Shown: piece after piece, positions 33,339 to 43,200 of the stretch
How positions within the stretch are numbered: the first letter of the stretch is position 1
Layout of the letters: each line of letters begins with the position of its first letter
From: an uncultured Prevotella sp.
GTDB lineage: Bacteria; Bacteroidota; Bacteroidia; Bacteroidales; Bacteroidaceae
NCBI GenBank assembly: GCA_946186115.1
Contig: CAMHLV010000012.1
Coordinates: forward strand, 1-50,613
Reading direction: 5' to 3'
Length of the DNA stretch: 50,613 bases
Program-made: the position numbers and the translations under genes
Notes under the pieces: generated by a model
What the model was told of the DNA's origin: nothing
Databases searched by the model: none
What the model saw: only the letters and a program-made list of their open reading frames with translations

Positions 33339-34778
33339 ATGAAAGACCTGAGAATGTACATTGACGGCCAGTTCTGCCAAAGCAGCAACGGCCAGTGGAT
33401 TGACGTGTTGAACCCCTCGACAGAGGAAGTTATCTCCCGCCAGCCCGAGGGCACCGTGGAGGACGTGAACCGTGCGCTGGATGCAGCCCGCAAGGCACAG
33501 AAGGCGTGGGCGAAGACTCCGGCTATTGAGCGTGCTGCATGGCTGAAGAAGCTGGCCAACGGCATCCGTGAGCGCCGTGAGGAGTTAATCGATATCATCA
33601 TGCGCGAACAGGGTAAGACCATCACGTGGGCAACCATCGAGGTGGACGTGACGGCTGAGTATTTCGACTATATGGCATCGTTTGCACGCCACATTGAGGG
33701 TGAGATTATCCCCAGCGACCGTCCGAACGAAACCATCTTCCTGACGAAGAAGCCCATCGGTGTAGTGGCAGGCATCCTGCCCTGGAATTTCCCGTTCTTC
33801 CTCATTGCCCGTAAGGCCGGTGCTGCGCTGATAGCAGGCTGTACCATCGTCATCAAGCCTTCGCAGCTGACGCCAGAGAACTGTACCGTATTCGGTGAGG
33901 TGGTGGACAAGGTGGGTCTGCCGAAGGGTGTCATCAACATCGTGACTGGTAAGGGTAGCGTCATCGGTAACGAGATGGCTGGTAGCCCGAAGATTGACAT
34001 CGTCTCGGTGACGGGGTCTGTGGGTGCTGGCGAGAGCATCATGGCTGCTGCCTCGAAGAACATCACGAAGGTGAGCCTGGAGCTGGGTGGCAAGGCGCCT
34101 GCCATCGTCTGCAAGGATGCTGACCTGGAGAAGGCTGCACAGTGGATTGTCGACTCGCGTATCGGCAACAACGGCCAAATCTGTAACAATGCCGAGCGCG
34201 TGTATGTGCAGAAGAACGTGAAGGCTGAGTTTACGAAAATTCTGGTGGAGAAGATGAAGGCTGTCAAGGTGGGCGACGTATGCAAGGACCACACCGTAGA
34301 TATGGGTCCGCTGGTTGAACAGCGTGCACTGGAGAGCGTGACGGAGAAGGTGGAGCGTGCCATCAAGCAGGGCGCAAAGCTGCTGTGTGGTGGTCACCGT
34401 GTGGGCGAGAAGGGTTACTTCTATGCTGCCACCGTGCTCGACGACTGCACGCAGGATATGGACATCATTCACGAGGAGACTTTCGGTCCCGTGATTCCGC
34501 TGGTGGAGTTCGACAACCTGGATCAGGCCATCGCATGGGCTAACGACTGCGAGTACGGTCTGGCATCGAGCGTCTTCACCAAGGACATTGACACGGCAAC
34601 CCGCGTCGCCCGTGAACTGGAGTTCGGCGAGACCTACATCAACCGTGAGCACTTTGAGGCCATGCAGGGCTTCCACGCCGGCGTGAAGAAGAGTGGCATC
34701 GGCGGTGCCGACGGCAAGCACGGCATCGAGGAATACCTCGTCACCCACGTCACCTATCTCGACACGCACTACGAGTAA
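33339..34778 (+). CDS. aldA: Aldehyde dehydrogenase, lactaldehyde dehydrogenase (AldA) type
   Basis: NAD-dependent aldehyde dehydrogenase, closely following E. coli AldA in sequence: MYIDGQF, NPSTEEVISR, then ILPWNFPFFLIARK and TIVIKPSQLTPEN. The catalytic glutamate is in KVSLELGGKAPAIV and the catalytic cysteine in NNGQICNNAERVYVQ. The 479 residues are the usual length. It would oxidise L-lactaldehyde from fucose or rhamnose breakdown, or glycolaldehyde, to the acid. The codons are strongly biased (AAG, GGT, GAG), suggesting high expression. It is a single-gene unit with its own -7 box and a strong terminator. Confidence 0.9.
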   Translation: MKDLRMYIDGQFCQSSNGQWIDVLNPSTEEVISRQPEGTVEDVNRALDAARKAQKAWAKTPAIERAAWLKKLANGIRERREELIDIIMREQGKTITWATIEVDVTAEYFDYMASFARHIEGEIIPSDRPNETIFLTKKPIGVVAGILPWNFPFFLIARKAGAALIAGCTIVIKPSQLTPENCTVFGEVVDKVGLPKGVINIVTGKGSVIGNEMAGSPKIDIVSVTGSVGAGESIMAAASKNITKVSLELGGKAPAIVCKDADLEKAAQWIVDSRIGNNGQICNNAERVYVQKNVKAEFTKILVEKMKAVKVGDVCKDHTVDMGPLVEQRALESVTEKVERAIKQGAKLLCGGHRVGEKGYFYAATVLDDCTQDMDIIHEETFGPVIPLVEFDNLDQAIAWANDCEYGLASSVFTKDIDTATRVARELEFGETYINREHFEAMQGFHAGVKKSGIGGADGKHGIEEYLVTHVTYLDTHYE

Positions 34779-34804
34779 ACCGACTCAAACCCATCATAAC
34801 AAAT

Positions 34805-34842
34805 AAAGAGGGACATCAAATCAAGATGCCCCTCTTTGTTTT
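34805..34842 (+). terminator. Intrinsic terminator after aldA
   Basis: A 13-bp stem with one mismatch (aaagagggacatc / gatgcccctcttt) and a 7-nt loop is followed by gtttt. This is the clearest terminator of the window. Confidence 0.88.
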
Positions 34843-34876
34843 CCGCTCAAGCTCTGGTCGTGGCTCCATCAATCAA

Positions 34877-34889
34877 ATCACAGTGTGAT
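34877..34889. promoter_or_regulatory. 13-bp palindrome upstream of the island regulator
   Basis: ATCACA-G-TGTGAT is a perfect inverted repeat about 45 bp upstream of the -33 element of the TPR-HTH gene. It could be an operator; half-sites TGTGA resemble CRP-type sites, but no regulator is implied by the sequence alone. Confidence 0.35.
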
Positions 34890-34935
34890 GCCAGTTCCCG
34901 AATCCTCACTTCTTTGTTTTTTCATGCCGTAAGTG

Positions 34936-34966
34936 TTGGGGATACCGAAATTTGTTTGTATCTTTG
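34936..34966 (+). promoter_or_regulatory. Promoter of the TPR-HTH regulator, start codon 5 nt downstream
   Basis: TTG at 34936-34938, 20 bp, TATCTTTG at 34959-34966, then 5 nt to ATG 34972. This fixes the start and predicts a leaderless mRNA. Confidence 0.7.
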
Positions 34967-34971
34967 CATCG

Positions 34972-36603
34972 ATGAAACAGCTGGTAGTCTATGTGTTTGG
35001 ATTGCTGTTGGTACTGATGGGATGCACTACGGCAGATGATCGGGCCCGGATGCGTGTTGGGCTCGACAGTATTAATGTACGCAACCGTACCGACCAGCCC
35101 TTCACCATTCAGGATGTGGAACCTTACGTGCAGTTCTTCGACAATCACGGCACACCCAACGACCGCCTTCTGGCACACTACCTGTTAGGCCGCGCCTACT
35201 ACGAGCACGGCGAGGCTCCCATGGCCTTGGAGTGCTATCACGACGCCATCGACTGTGCCGACACCACCGCCAAAGACTGTGACTATGCGCAGCTGAGTAG
35301 AGTGTATGGGCAGATGGCCAAGATTTTTTGCGATCAAGGTCTGTTTCGACAGCAGCTTTATTTGACGAAATTCGCCTCCGACTATGCATGGAAAGCTCAT
35401 GACACGCTCTCTGCCCTATTAAATTACGAACAACTAAGTGTAGTATATAGAAATCTTCATGTTGCAGATTCTGCCATTATTATTGTTAAAGACGTGGCAA
35501 AAATGTATCATCAATATGGATACCCTTCCGATGCTGCAATAGCTTTGGGAAGTATCATCCATCTTCTTATCAAGACTGGCGATTATATTAATGCAAAACG
35601 ATACATAGTTCAATATGAAACAGAATCTGGACTATTTAACAAAAAAGGTGATATTTTAAAAGGACGCGAGTATTATTATAAAGTCAAGGGACTCTATTTC
35701 CTATTTAATAATAAACTGGACTCTGCCGAGTACTATTTCCGCAAAGAACTTCGTGACGGTAAGGACTTCAACAACCAAAATGCTGGTGCAAAAGGATTAG
35801 CAGAGCTGTACCAGAAACTCCACTGTCCAGATTCTGTGGCTAAGTATTCTCAATATGCCTATGCCATGAGTGATTCTATTTATGCGCAAAAAAAAACACA
35901 AACCATTGAACGTATGCAGGCGATGTACGACTATACTCGTCATCAGAAAATAGCAATACAAGAAAAAGAAAACGCTGCTAACGAAAAGGCGAAACGTCAG
36001 TTCAGCATTGGGATGCTGCTTTTGGTTGTTGCCGTAGCCTCATATATAATATATAAGATGTATGCAGAGAAGAAAAGAAAGCAGGCGCAATACATCAGAA
36101 ACCTTGAGGAATTGGAACAAACACAGACAGAAGTCCTTCAACTCAGAGCACATGCTGAAGAATATGAGGAACTGATTGCGAAAAAAGAAGAACTTTTGGA
36201 AGAGCAAAATGCGAAACTCCAAGAGCAAAGAAAGGAATCCCTGCAAGACCATGCTGCTTCAGACAAACACATCAAAGCATCAGACATCTATCAGATCTTA
36301 CAGAAAAAGCAGTTTGGGCAGAAGTTAACAGTCCAGGAACTTCGCGATTGCCGAAAGTTAGTTCTTGAGGCTTTGCCTGAGTTCAATAACCTACTTTTAT
36401 CCAAACAATATAAAATCAGTGTAAGAGACTTCGATGTTTGTATGTTGTTCCGTTTGGGTTTTAGGTCAAAGGAGATTAGCAACATGCTGGACATAACCCA
36501 AGGCAGGGTGTCCCAAATTTGCTCAAAACTTCTTCGTGATGTCTTTAAGAAAGACTATGGAGGCATGTCAGAATTAATAGAAATCCTTCACGACCTGTAT
36601 TGA
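34972..36603 (+). CDS. Membrane TPR lipoprotein-like regulator with C-terminal HTH
   Basis: A 543-residue protein with a lipobox (LLVLMGC, Cys 18), TPR-like helices (about 50-330, e.g. LLAHYLLGRAYYEHGEAPMALECYHDAI), one membrane helix (about 344-363), a coiled coil (about 365-425) and a C-terminal DNA-binding-like domain (about 440-543, with VCMLFRLGFRSKEISNMLDITQGRVSQICSKLL resembling a LuxR/sigma-4 helix-turn-helix). It would couple a periplasmic signal to transcription across the membrane. It opens the toxin island and may control it (inference). Composition changes sharply near 35400: the first 430 bp are GC-rich like the housekeeping genes, the rest AT-rich, as if the gene were a recombinant. 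Confidence 0.8.
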   Translation: MKQLVVYVFGLLLVLMGCTTADDRARMRVGLDSINVRNRTDQPFTIQDVEPYVQFFDNHGTPNDRLLAHYLLGRAYYEHGEAPMALECYHDAIDCADTTAKDCDYAQLSRVYGQMAKIFCDQGLFRQQLYLTKFASDYAWKAHDTLSALLNYEQLSVVYRNLHVADSAIIIVKDVAKMYHQYGYPSDAAIALGSIIHLLIKTGDYINAKRYIVQYETESGLFNKKGDILKGREYYYKVKGLYFLFNNKLDSAEYYFRKELRDGKDFNNQNAGAKGLAELYQKLHCPDSVAKYSQYAYAMSDSIYAQKKTQTIERMQAMYDYTRHQKIAIQEKENAANEKAKRQFSIGMLLLVVAVASYIIYKMYAEKKRKQAQYIRNLEELEQTQTEVLQLRAHAEEYEELIAKKEELLEEQNAKLQEQRKESLQDHAASDKHIKASDIYQILQKKQFGQKLTVQELRDCRKLVLEALPEFNNLLLSKQYKISVRDFDVCMLFRLGFRSKEISNMLDITQGRVSQICSKLLRDVFKKDYGGMSELIEILHDLY

Positions 36604-36695
36604 AAAGGTCTTTCTAAACTTTTTATAATCCATTTGCTTTTAGAGACTTACAGCGAAAACTAACATTTTGCTAAAGTTTTATTTGCCCTTTTTTG

Positions 36696-36725
36696 TTGGT
36701 GACTGATTTACTCTTCATAATTTTG
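36696..36725 (+). promoter_or_regulatory. Promoter of the DUF3244 gene
   Basis: TTG at 36696-36698, 19 bp, TAATTTTG at 36718-36725, with 28 nt to ATG 36754. This could also serve the long downstream toxin transcript. Confidence 0.7.
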
Positions 36726-36753
36726 TAGCGACTAAAATTTAAACGCCAAAATT

Positions 36754-37110
36754 ATGAAGAAACTATTATTAATGATTGTAGGTGCTTTCATGTTAAGCAC
36801 AAGTTTATTGGCAAAGACATTAGTTCCATTGTCGGTTTATATCGAAGATGATGATCGTCCTGTAGGACATGACTATCCAAAGTCACCCATGGATCCTCCC
36901 ACGGTGTACATTGAGGACTATACGCTGACGTTCGAGAGTTATCATCCTGCGTACGTCCTGGTGTTGAAGGACGAGAACGGCGACACCGTCTATACCACCG
37001 TTGTCCACGTCGCACAGACGGAGGTTGAGCTGCCTTCCACGCTCTCCGGCAACTATGAAATCAGGCTTGTCCTGGGTTTATGGAGGTTTACTGGCTGGAT
37101 AGAATTGTGA
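36754..37110 (+). CDS. DUF3244-like small secreted protein
   Basis: A 118-residue exported protein: signal peptide about 1-20 (MKKLLLMIVGAFMLSTSLLA) and one Ig-like beta-sandwich (TLTFESYHPAYVLVLKDENGDTVYTT, then SGNYEIRLVLGLWRFTGWIEL), the DUF3244 pattern of Bacteroidales. Function unknown. It lies between the membrane regulator and the YD-repeat protein and is preceded by a consensus promoter. It may be a surface or periplasmic partner of the RHS proteins, but only position suggests so. Confidence 0.8.
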   Translation: MKKLLLMIVGAFMLSTSLLAKTLVPLSVYIEDDDRPVGHDYPKSPMDPPTVYIEDYTLTFESYHPAYVLVLKDENGDTVYTTVVHVAQTEVELPSTLSGNYEIRLVLGLWRFTGWIEL

Positions 37111-37145
37111 TACAGGCCTTTGTATGTTTCTAAAGAAAAATCGAT

Positions 37146-40100
37146 TTGATTTCAATCAGAAGAAATATGGACTTATCGATTAGTTTATTATTGGTTGGCA
37201 TCTTTGCGTTAGGTCACTCAATAGGATATGACAGAGACCAGGACAAGATTCCCTCAGACTCCGACACTATTGCGGTTGACAACCCATTGCGAACTCTTAC
37301 CGTACAGGAGTCCTTGATGCCGCATCTTCCGACCTCTCCTCAGGCCGAGGCTTTTCAGCGTGTGGGCGACTATTCCGTGAACAACTCTTCGGGAATGCCG
37401 GACATCAGTATTCCCCTATATGAGATTAACCATTGTGGCTATAAGATTCCTTTGGCCTTGCGTTATATAGCCACACCGCTGAAACCCGGCTATAACTACG
37501 ATGTGGTCGGTAAGGGATGGGCATTGTCCCCGAGTGCCTGTATTACGCGTAATATCGCATCTGCAGCCGATGAGGATACCGATTTCAAACTGAGTACACA
37601 AATCTTCAACGAGTATTTCAATGATTATGAGAACTCCTTGAATGATTTCAACTTCCAACACGACAAATTCAATGTCACCTTGCCCGACGGCGCTTCTTTC
37701 TTTTTCTATATGTGTAGAGATGAAGGACAGAATATCAGATATTACATTTCTGATAGGCATCCCTGGAAGATAACGTATGGAGTCTCTGGTTCAGGAATCA
37801 GTAACTTTACACTTACCGACGAGCATGGCATTAAATACTATTTCAATGATGCCGATAGGGCTGTCTGGCCAGCCTTCAGTAAAAATGTCGCCTGGTATCT
37901 TAGCAAGATAGAACTACCAAACTCCACTTCACCTATCAACTTTTCTTATTCACTGTCTATTAAACAGGATAATGAACAGATAAACAATCCTGTTCTGTCC
38001 CTTAAAAGGTTTTATCCGTACAATCCGATAAGCGGTCAGGCAGTGGAAGTCAATCGCGACAACGGTACGCCGAACAGTAATTATAAGATGCGCCTGCTGA
38101 CATCCATCAGTTTTGGGCCGACAGTCCTTCAGTTTACCTATCAAAACTCCACTGACGAGTCTCCCTATAATTATCTTAGCAGTATCAACATCACAGATGG
38201 TAGTGCTCCTTTTAAGAACATCCAGTTCAACTATACTTTTAAAGACACTTGGGCTCATCCTGTTGCTGACCTCACCAGCCTGACTCTTTCTGGAGCAAAC
38301 CAGCAAGAATCGCCGCAGGTCTACAAATTCACATACAGCGGAATGAACCAACTGTCTGGTGTTACGACTACGGATCATTGGGGATACCGCTCTTTTGACA
38401 ACAGTCTGAACACCGCCAATTTCAATTTCTTTGTTGAGTTTGACTCTACTTATAATATCTTACAAAGCGGCCTTTTTAAACTTTTACAAAAGACCAGCCA
38501 GGAGCCATCTCTTTATCAGAAATTCAAACTACAGAACAGCACGGCAGACTCACGTCTGGGAGTGGATGCTTATTATCACCACTACCTGACCTCGATAACT
38601 TATCCTACAGGTGGCAAGACGACCTTTGAGTTTGAAACGCATCGTTTTGTCACTGCCACAAGTGCTCAGGGCGACTATATCACCACTAAGAGGCAACGTC
38701 GCGTTGTTCAAGGTGGAGGCATGAGAATCAAGAAAATCAGGAACTATACAGCCGACGGAGCACTTGCCGATACCAAGTCCTACTTTTATGGACCTACCTA
38801 TCAGGAAGTGAATGCTCAGAATCTGAATTATCCGGAATGCGAAGGGATTACCTCCAAAAACCATATCGGTTTCGGGGAGCCCGTTGTTGATCCGAACCTT
38901 TTAACTTACTTAAGATTCAACAACTCTCCCCAGATTCCATCATCTGTAAGGAATATGCTTTTGGGACAAAACTCTCAGGGAGAAATAGTATTGAATACAA
39001 ACCCGTTTAGGCCATATAGTTATAACTGGCAGTGGGAATGTAAGTTCAGCTCCCTCTATTTCCGGGGGTTGCTGGGTGGAAGGAATGCGGTCGTCTATCC
39101 TGTGATTACAGAATACCATGGCGATGTAGACAATCTTGACGCTGCCTCACTTAACATTACGGGAAAGATAGTCTATAACTATAACATCTACGACTATGGC
39201 GACTCTGTTTATTTGGAGCCTCTCCAGTATTACGGTCATGTACTGGACTGTCGTGAGAATCCCGCTAAGAGAGACTGGCTCACAGAGAAAACGACTTATG
39301 GATATGACGGAACAGACTATAATTTATACCAAAAAGAGGTTTACAGTTATCAGACGACCGGCACAAATACCCTCCATGGATATAACTTTAAAGAAGAGTA
39401 CCCTCCAGGATATGTGATGCCCTATTATACCGTCGCACAAAGTGTGGACCAGAAGTATTCCGTACTGGGTAACCGCCAACTGTCAGGGTCAACGAACTAC
39501 ATACACACTTCGACTGGTACTTTGAGTCGTACGACCTCGTACACCTATAATAATAAAGATCAGTTAACCAGCACAAGCTATACGAATCCTTCGCGAACCA
39601 TCACGTACACATACCCGCAGGAAGGAGAGTCTGCCCCGGAGATTGAGCAACAGATGATTGCCCGCAACATGCTCTCCGCAATTATGGAGTATAAGGAAAA
39701 CAATGACGGATATAAAAAGGACTATGCCAGCTATTCCTTCGGAAACGAAACACTGCTGCTGCCTTCCAAACTGTATCGTCTGGCCTCCACCCTATCAAGT
39801 CAAGAATTTGAAGAAGACCATCGTATCCTGTCATATACCGCCAATGGCAACCCTCTTGAAGTGGTGGACCGCAGCGGCATCCATACCTGCTATCTGTGGA
39901 GCTATCATGACCGCTATTTGGTGGCAGAGATACGAAACGACTCCCTTTCGCATGTCAATACCGTGCTTCAGACGGTGTTTGGCACCGATGCCAGTGGGCT
40001 GGCAGCCTTGGCCAGCCCGTCATCAGCCGGTCTTGACAACCTTCGTACGAGCTCCCAACTTACCAATTGTATGATAACCACCTGGACCTACCGTCCGTTG

Positions 40101-40265
40101 GTGGGTGTCACCTCATCAACAGACCCGTCTGGTGTATCTACCTATTATGATTATGATGGGCTGGGACGGTTGAAGGAAATATACCAGTATGAGGGTAATG
40201 TCGTATCTCCTAACAACAAGCGAGTTTTAAAACAATACACTTATCACACAAGTACTTCAGAGTAG
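37146..40265 (+). CDS. Large YD-repeat (RHS-like) shell protein without toxin tip
   Basis: A 1039-residue exported protein. ATG 37146 or 37167 both lead into a signal-like hydrophobic stretch (about 9-24). The N-terminal third is beta-rich with SNNSSGMPDISIPLYEINH-like strands; the middle holds TYPTGGKTTFEFETH-like strands; YD-type repeats lie near the end (IHTCYLWSYHDRYLVAEI, GVSTYYDYDGLGRLKEIYQYEG). It has no RHS-core cleavage motif or variable toxin domain and stops 3 bp before the toxin-bearing RHS gene. The split into a tipless shell protein and a toxin-bearing one recalls TcB and TcC (inference). Confidence 0.82.
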   Translation: MISIRRNMDLSISLLLVGIFALGHSIGYDRDQDKIPSDSDTIAVDNPLRTLTVQESLMPHLPTSPQAEAFQRVGDYSVNNSSGMPDISIPLYEINHCGYKIPLALRYIATPLKPGYNYDVVGKGWALSPSACITRNIASAADEDTDFKLSTQIFNEYFNDYENSLNDFNFQHDKFNVTLPDGASFFFYMCRDEGQNIRYYISDRHPWKITYGVSGSGISNFTLTDEHGIKYYFNDADRAVWPAFSKNVAWYLSKIELPNSTSPINFSYSLSIKQDNEQINNPVLSLKRFYPYNPISGQAVEVNRDNGTPNSNYKMRLLTSISFGPTVLQFTYQNSTDESPYNYLSSINITDGSAPFKNIQFNYTFKDTWAHPVADLTSLTLSGANQQESPQVYKFTYSGMNQLSGVTTTDHWGYRSFDNSLNTANFNFFVEFDSTYNILQSGLFKLLQKTSQEPSLYQKFKLQNSTADSRLGVDAYYHHYLTSITYPTGGKTTFEFETHRFVTATSAQGDYITTKRQRRVVQGGGMRIKKIRNYTADGALADTKSYFYGPTYQEVNAQNLNYPECEGITSKNHIGFGEPVVDPNLLTYLRFNNSPQIPSSVRNMLLGQNSQGEIVLNTNPFRPYSYNWQWECKFSSLYFRGLLGGRNAVVYPVITEYHGDVDNLDAASLNITGKIVYNYNIYDYGDSVYLEPLQYYGHVLDCRENPAKRDWLTEKTTYGYDGTDYNLYQKEVYSYQTTGTNTLHGYNFKEEYPPGYVMPYYTVAQSVDQKYSVLGNRQLSGSTNYIHTSTGTLSRTTSYTYNNKDQLTSTSYTNPSRTITYTYPQEGESAPEIEQQMIARNMLSAIMEYKENNDGYKKDYASYSFGNETLLLPSKLYRLASTLSSQEFEEDHRILSYTANGNPLEVVDRSGIHTCYLWSYHDRYLVAEIRNDSLSHVNTVLQTVFGTDASGLAALASPSSAGLDNLRTSSQLTNCMITTWTYRPLVGVTSSTDPSGVSTYYDYDGLGRLKEIYQYEGNVVSPNNKRVLKQYTYHTSTSE

Positions 40266-40268
40266 CCT

Positions 40269-43200
40269 ATGAGACACCTGATATCCATCCTCCTTATCCT
40301 TTTAGGCCTGTCGCCGTCTGCCAGTTCCCAGACTGTTGACTGGAGCTATGTCCGTACCCGCACAATGACGAATCCCGCTGGTACATACTATCTGGACCAC
40401 TATGACTACGACAACGGTCTTGGCCAACCCTGCCAGCAGGTGGACGCCGGCATCACCCCCACCTATAAGGACCTCGTAACGCTGACGGTGTATGACTCTT
40501 GGCGCCGCCCCACCCACAGCTGGCTTCCCACGCCCATGTCGGGTAACGGCGCGCACCAGTCCGACGGCGACGTGCAGACTGCAGCCTGTCAGCAATATTC
40601 CGACCAGTCTCCCTATTCGCGCACCGACTACCTGAGCTCTCCCCTCCTGCAGGTTACGCAGCGTCACCTTCCCGGCGAGGCATGGTATCAGGCCGGTAAG
40701 AAGCTGACCTATGACCGGTTCAAGAGCGGAAGCGGAAACAACGGGGGCACAGCCCCTGGTATCATCTTCTACTACGGCTACCCGATGCTGGATTACAGCA
40801 ACAGCAGCTGTTTGGTTGAGAGTGAGCAGGACGAGGATAGTTGCCGTACGGATACCTACAAGGACCTGGACGGGCGGCTGAAGGCCGTGAGACAGATGCA
40901 CGGGACGGAGGTTCATGAGACCGTGTACGGATATGACCATATGGACAACCTGCGCTTCGTCCTTCCGCCGGAGGCCGTGGCCTACTATAAGAACAACCAA
41001 ACTGTAGGTGTAAGTTCACAGGATGCGGTGATGCCAAAGTATGGCTATGAGTATCGTTATGATGCCCGTCACCAGTGCATCTACAAGAAGCTTCCGGGCT
41101 GTGAGCCTGTGTATTATATCTACGACAAGGCCGGAAGGCTTATCTTGTCGCAGGATGGCGTGCAGCGTGCCGGTGGGAAGTGGAGCTTTACCATCCCCGA
41201 CGTCTTTGGCCGTACCGTGCTGACGGGTGAATGCCAGTATTCCGGCGACTACAGCACCGAGCCACTCTTCAATACGGTGGTGACGGCCTCGCGTACTTCT
41301 GTGGGAGGCACCTATGGCTATACCGTCACGGGCCTCCAGCCCGGCAATGCCGTGGTACATACAGTAAGCTACTACGACGACTACAGCTTCATAGGAACCA
41401 ACAACATTCCCTCATCCCTTTCCTATGCCTCCCCGCCTGTCAACGACTGCGGTACGCAGGGGCTTTCCTCTCCGAAGGGACTGCTGACGGGCACCGTCAC
41501 GGCACGGCTGACAGGAACGGGCGTCAGCGGCTATGACTACTCGGCCCTGTACTATGACTGTCGCGCAAGGGTAATCCAGACGCGTAGTACGAACCACCTG
41601 GGAGGCTACGACCATGTATATACGGGCTATGACTTCACGGGCAATATCGTGAAGGAGTACCACTGGCACCAAGTGTCTGGAGGGACGGCACGTACAGAGG
41701 AGATTACCAGCACCTACGACCATGCGGGCCGCCTTCAGTCGAAGACCCACCGCCTGGACGGAGGTAGCGTTGTGACGCTGCTGTCGAACAGTTATGACGA
41801 GCTGGGGCGCCTGAGCAGCAGCACCCGCCACGGCAACGAAACCACGCTGAAGACGGAATATGAATACAACGTGCGCAGCTGGACGACGAAGATAGACAAT
41901 CCGCTGTTCAAGGAATACCTTTATTATAACACGGCGCAAAACGGCAGCATACCTCAGTACGGTGGTAACGTCTCGGCCATGGACTGGCAGACGGGCAGCC
42001 TGCTGCGTGGCTACACCTTCGGCTACGACGGCTTCTCCCGCCTGACCCAGGCTAACTATCTGGAGGCCGGCAATGCCAGCACGAAGTACGGTACCAGTTA
42101 TACGTACGACAAGATGGGCAACATGCTGTCGCTGGAACGTAATGGAAGGCTTGACAACAACACCTTCGGGCTCATCGACGATGTGGAGTTCACCTATGAC
42201 GGCAACCAGCTGGTGAAGGCTGACGATGATGCCACGGACCCGACATACGCCGGAGCCTTCAACTTCGTGGACGGAACGGATACCACTACGGAGTATGAAT
42301 ACGACCAAAATGGCAACATGGCGAAAGATTTTAATAAGAATATTTCGTCAATCCAATATAATTCGCTAAATTTGCCGACGAGTATCACATACAGTAACAA
42401 CCCCGTCGTTAAGAAAGCGGACTACACCTATAGTGCATCAGGTGCAAAGTTGATGACAACCTATACCAACGGGGCTACTACTACCAGCAACGCATATTGT
42501 GGCAATATGATTTACGAGAACAATGTACTGAACCAGATACTGGTGGACGGCGGGTACATCACTTTCAGCGGCACCACGCCCGTATACCACTGCTACCTGA
42601 AGGACCACCTTGGCAACAATCGCGTGGTGGTCAGGGCGGACGGCATGGTGGAGCAGGTGAACCACTACTATCCCTTCGGAGGACTGATGGCAGAGAGCAC
42701 AGGTGGTGACGTGCAGCGATTCAAGTATAACGGCAAGGAGCTGGACCGCATGCACGGGCTTGACTGGTATGACTACGGCGCAAGGCACATGGACAGGGCA
42801 CGCGGGCAGTTCACGACGATGGATCCGCTGGCAGTGAAATACTACAACATCAGCCCGTATGCGTATTGCGCGAATAATCCTGTGAATGCTATTGATATAA
42901 ATGGAGATAGTATTACTGTTGACAAGTATGGGGAAAACCTAGAAAGAAAAGGCAATGATAACAATGTATATATGAGTGACAACGGGAAAGATGTATACAT
43001 CGGGAAAATAGGAAAAAGTGTTAATATTAACGATATAGCTAAAAACGTTTTTACTAGAAATGCAAAAATTGCAAAAGAATTAAAGAATCCGATTTCTTTT
43101 TACAAAAAAGTCAAAACTAATGGAGATTGGGATTTGAAAAATAAAAAAAACACCATATGGCAATTTGCAAGAACACATAATACCACTTTTCAATACGGAA

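Noticed and set aside
33585..34769. Long antisense frame (394 codons) opposite aldA
   Set aside because: It results from the strong codon bias of aldA; the protein has no family features and the sense gene is certain.
41412..42308. 298-codon antisense frames opposite both RHS genes (also 46170-47066)
   Set aside because: They are identical only because the sense sequence is duplicated; hydrophobic low-information protein, no start signals.
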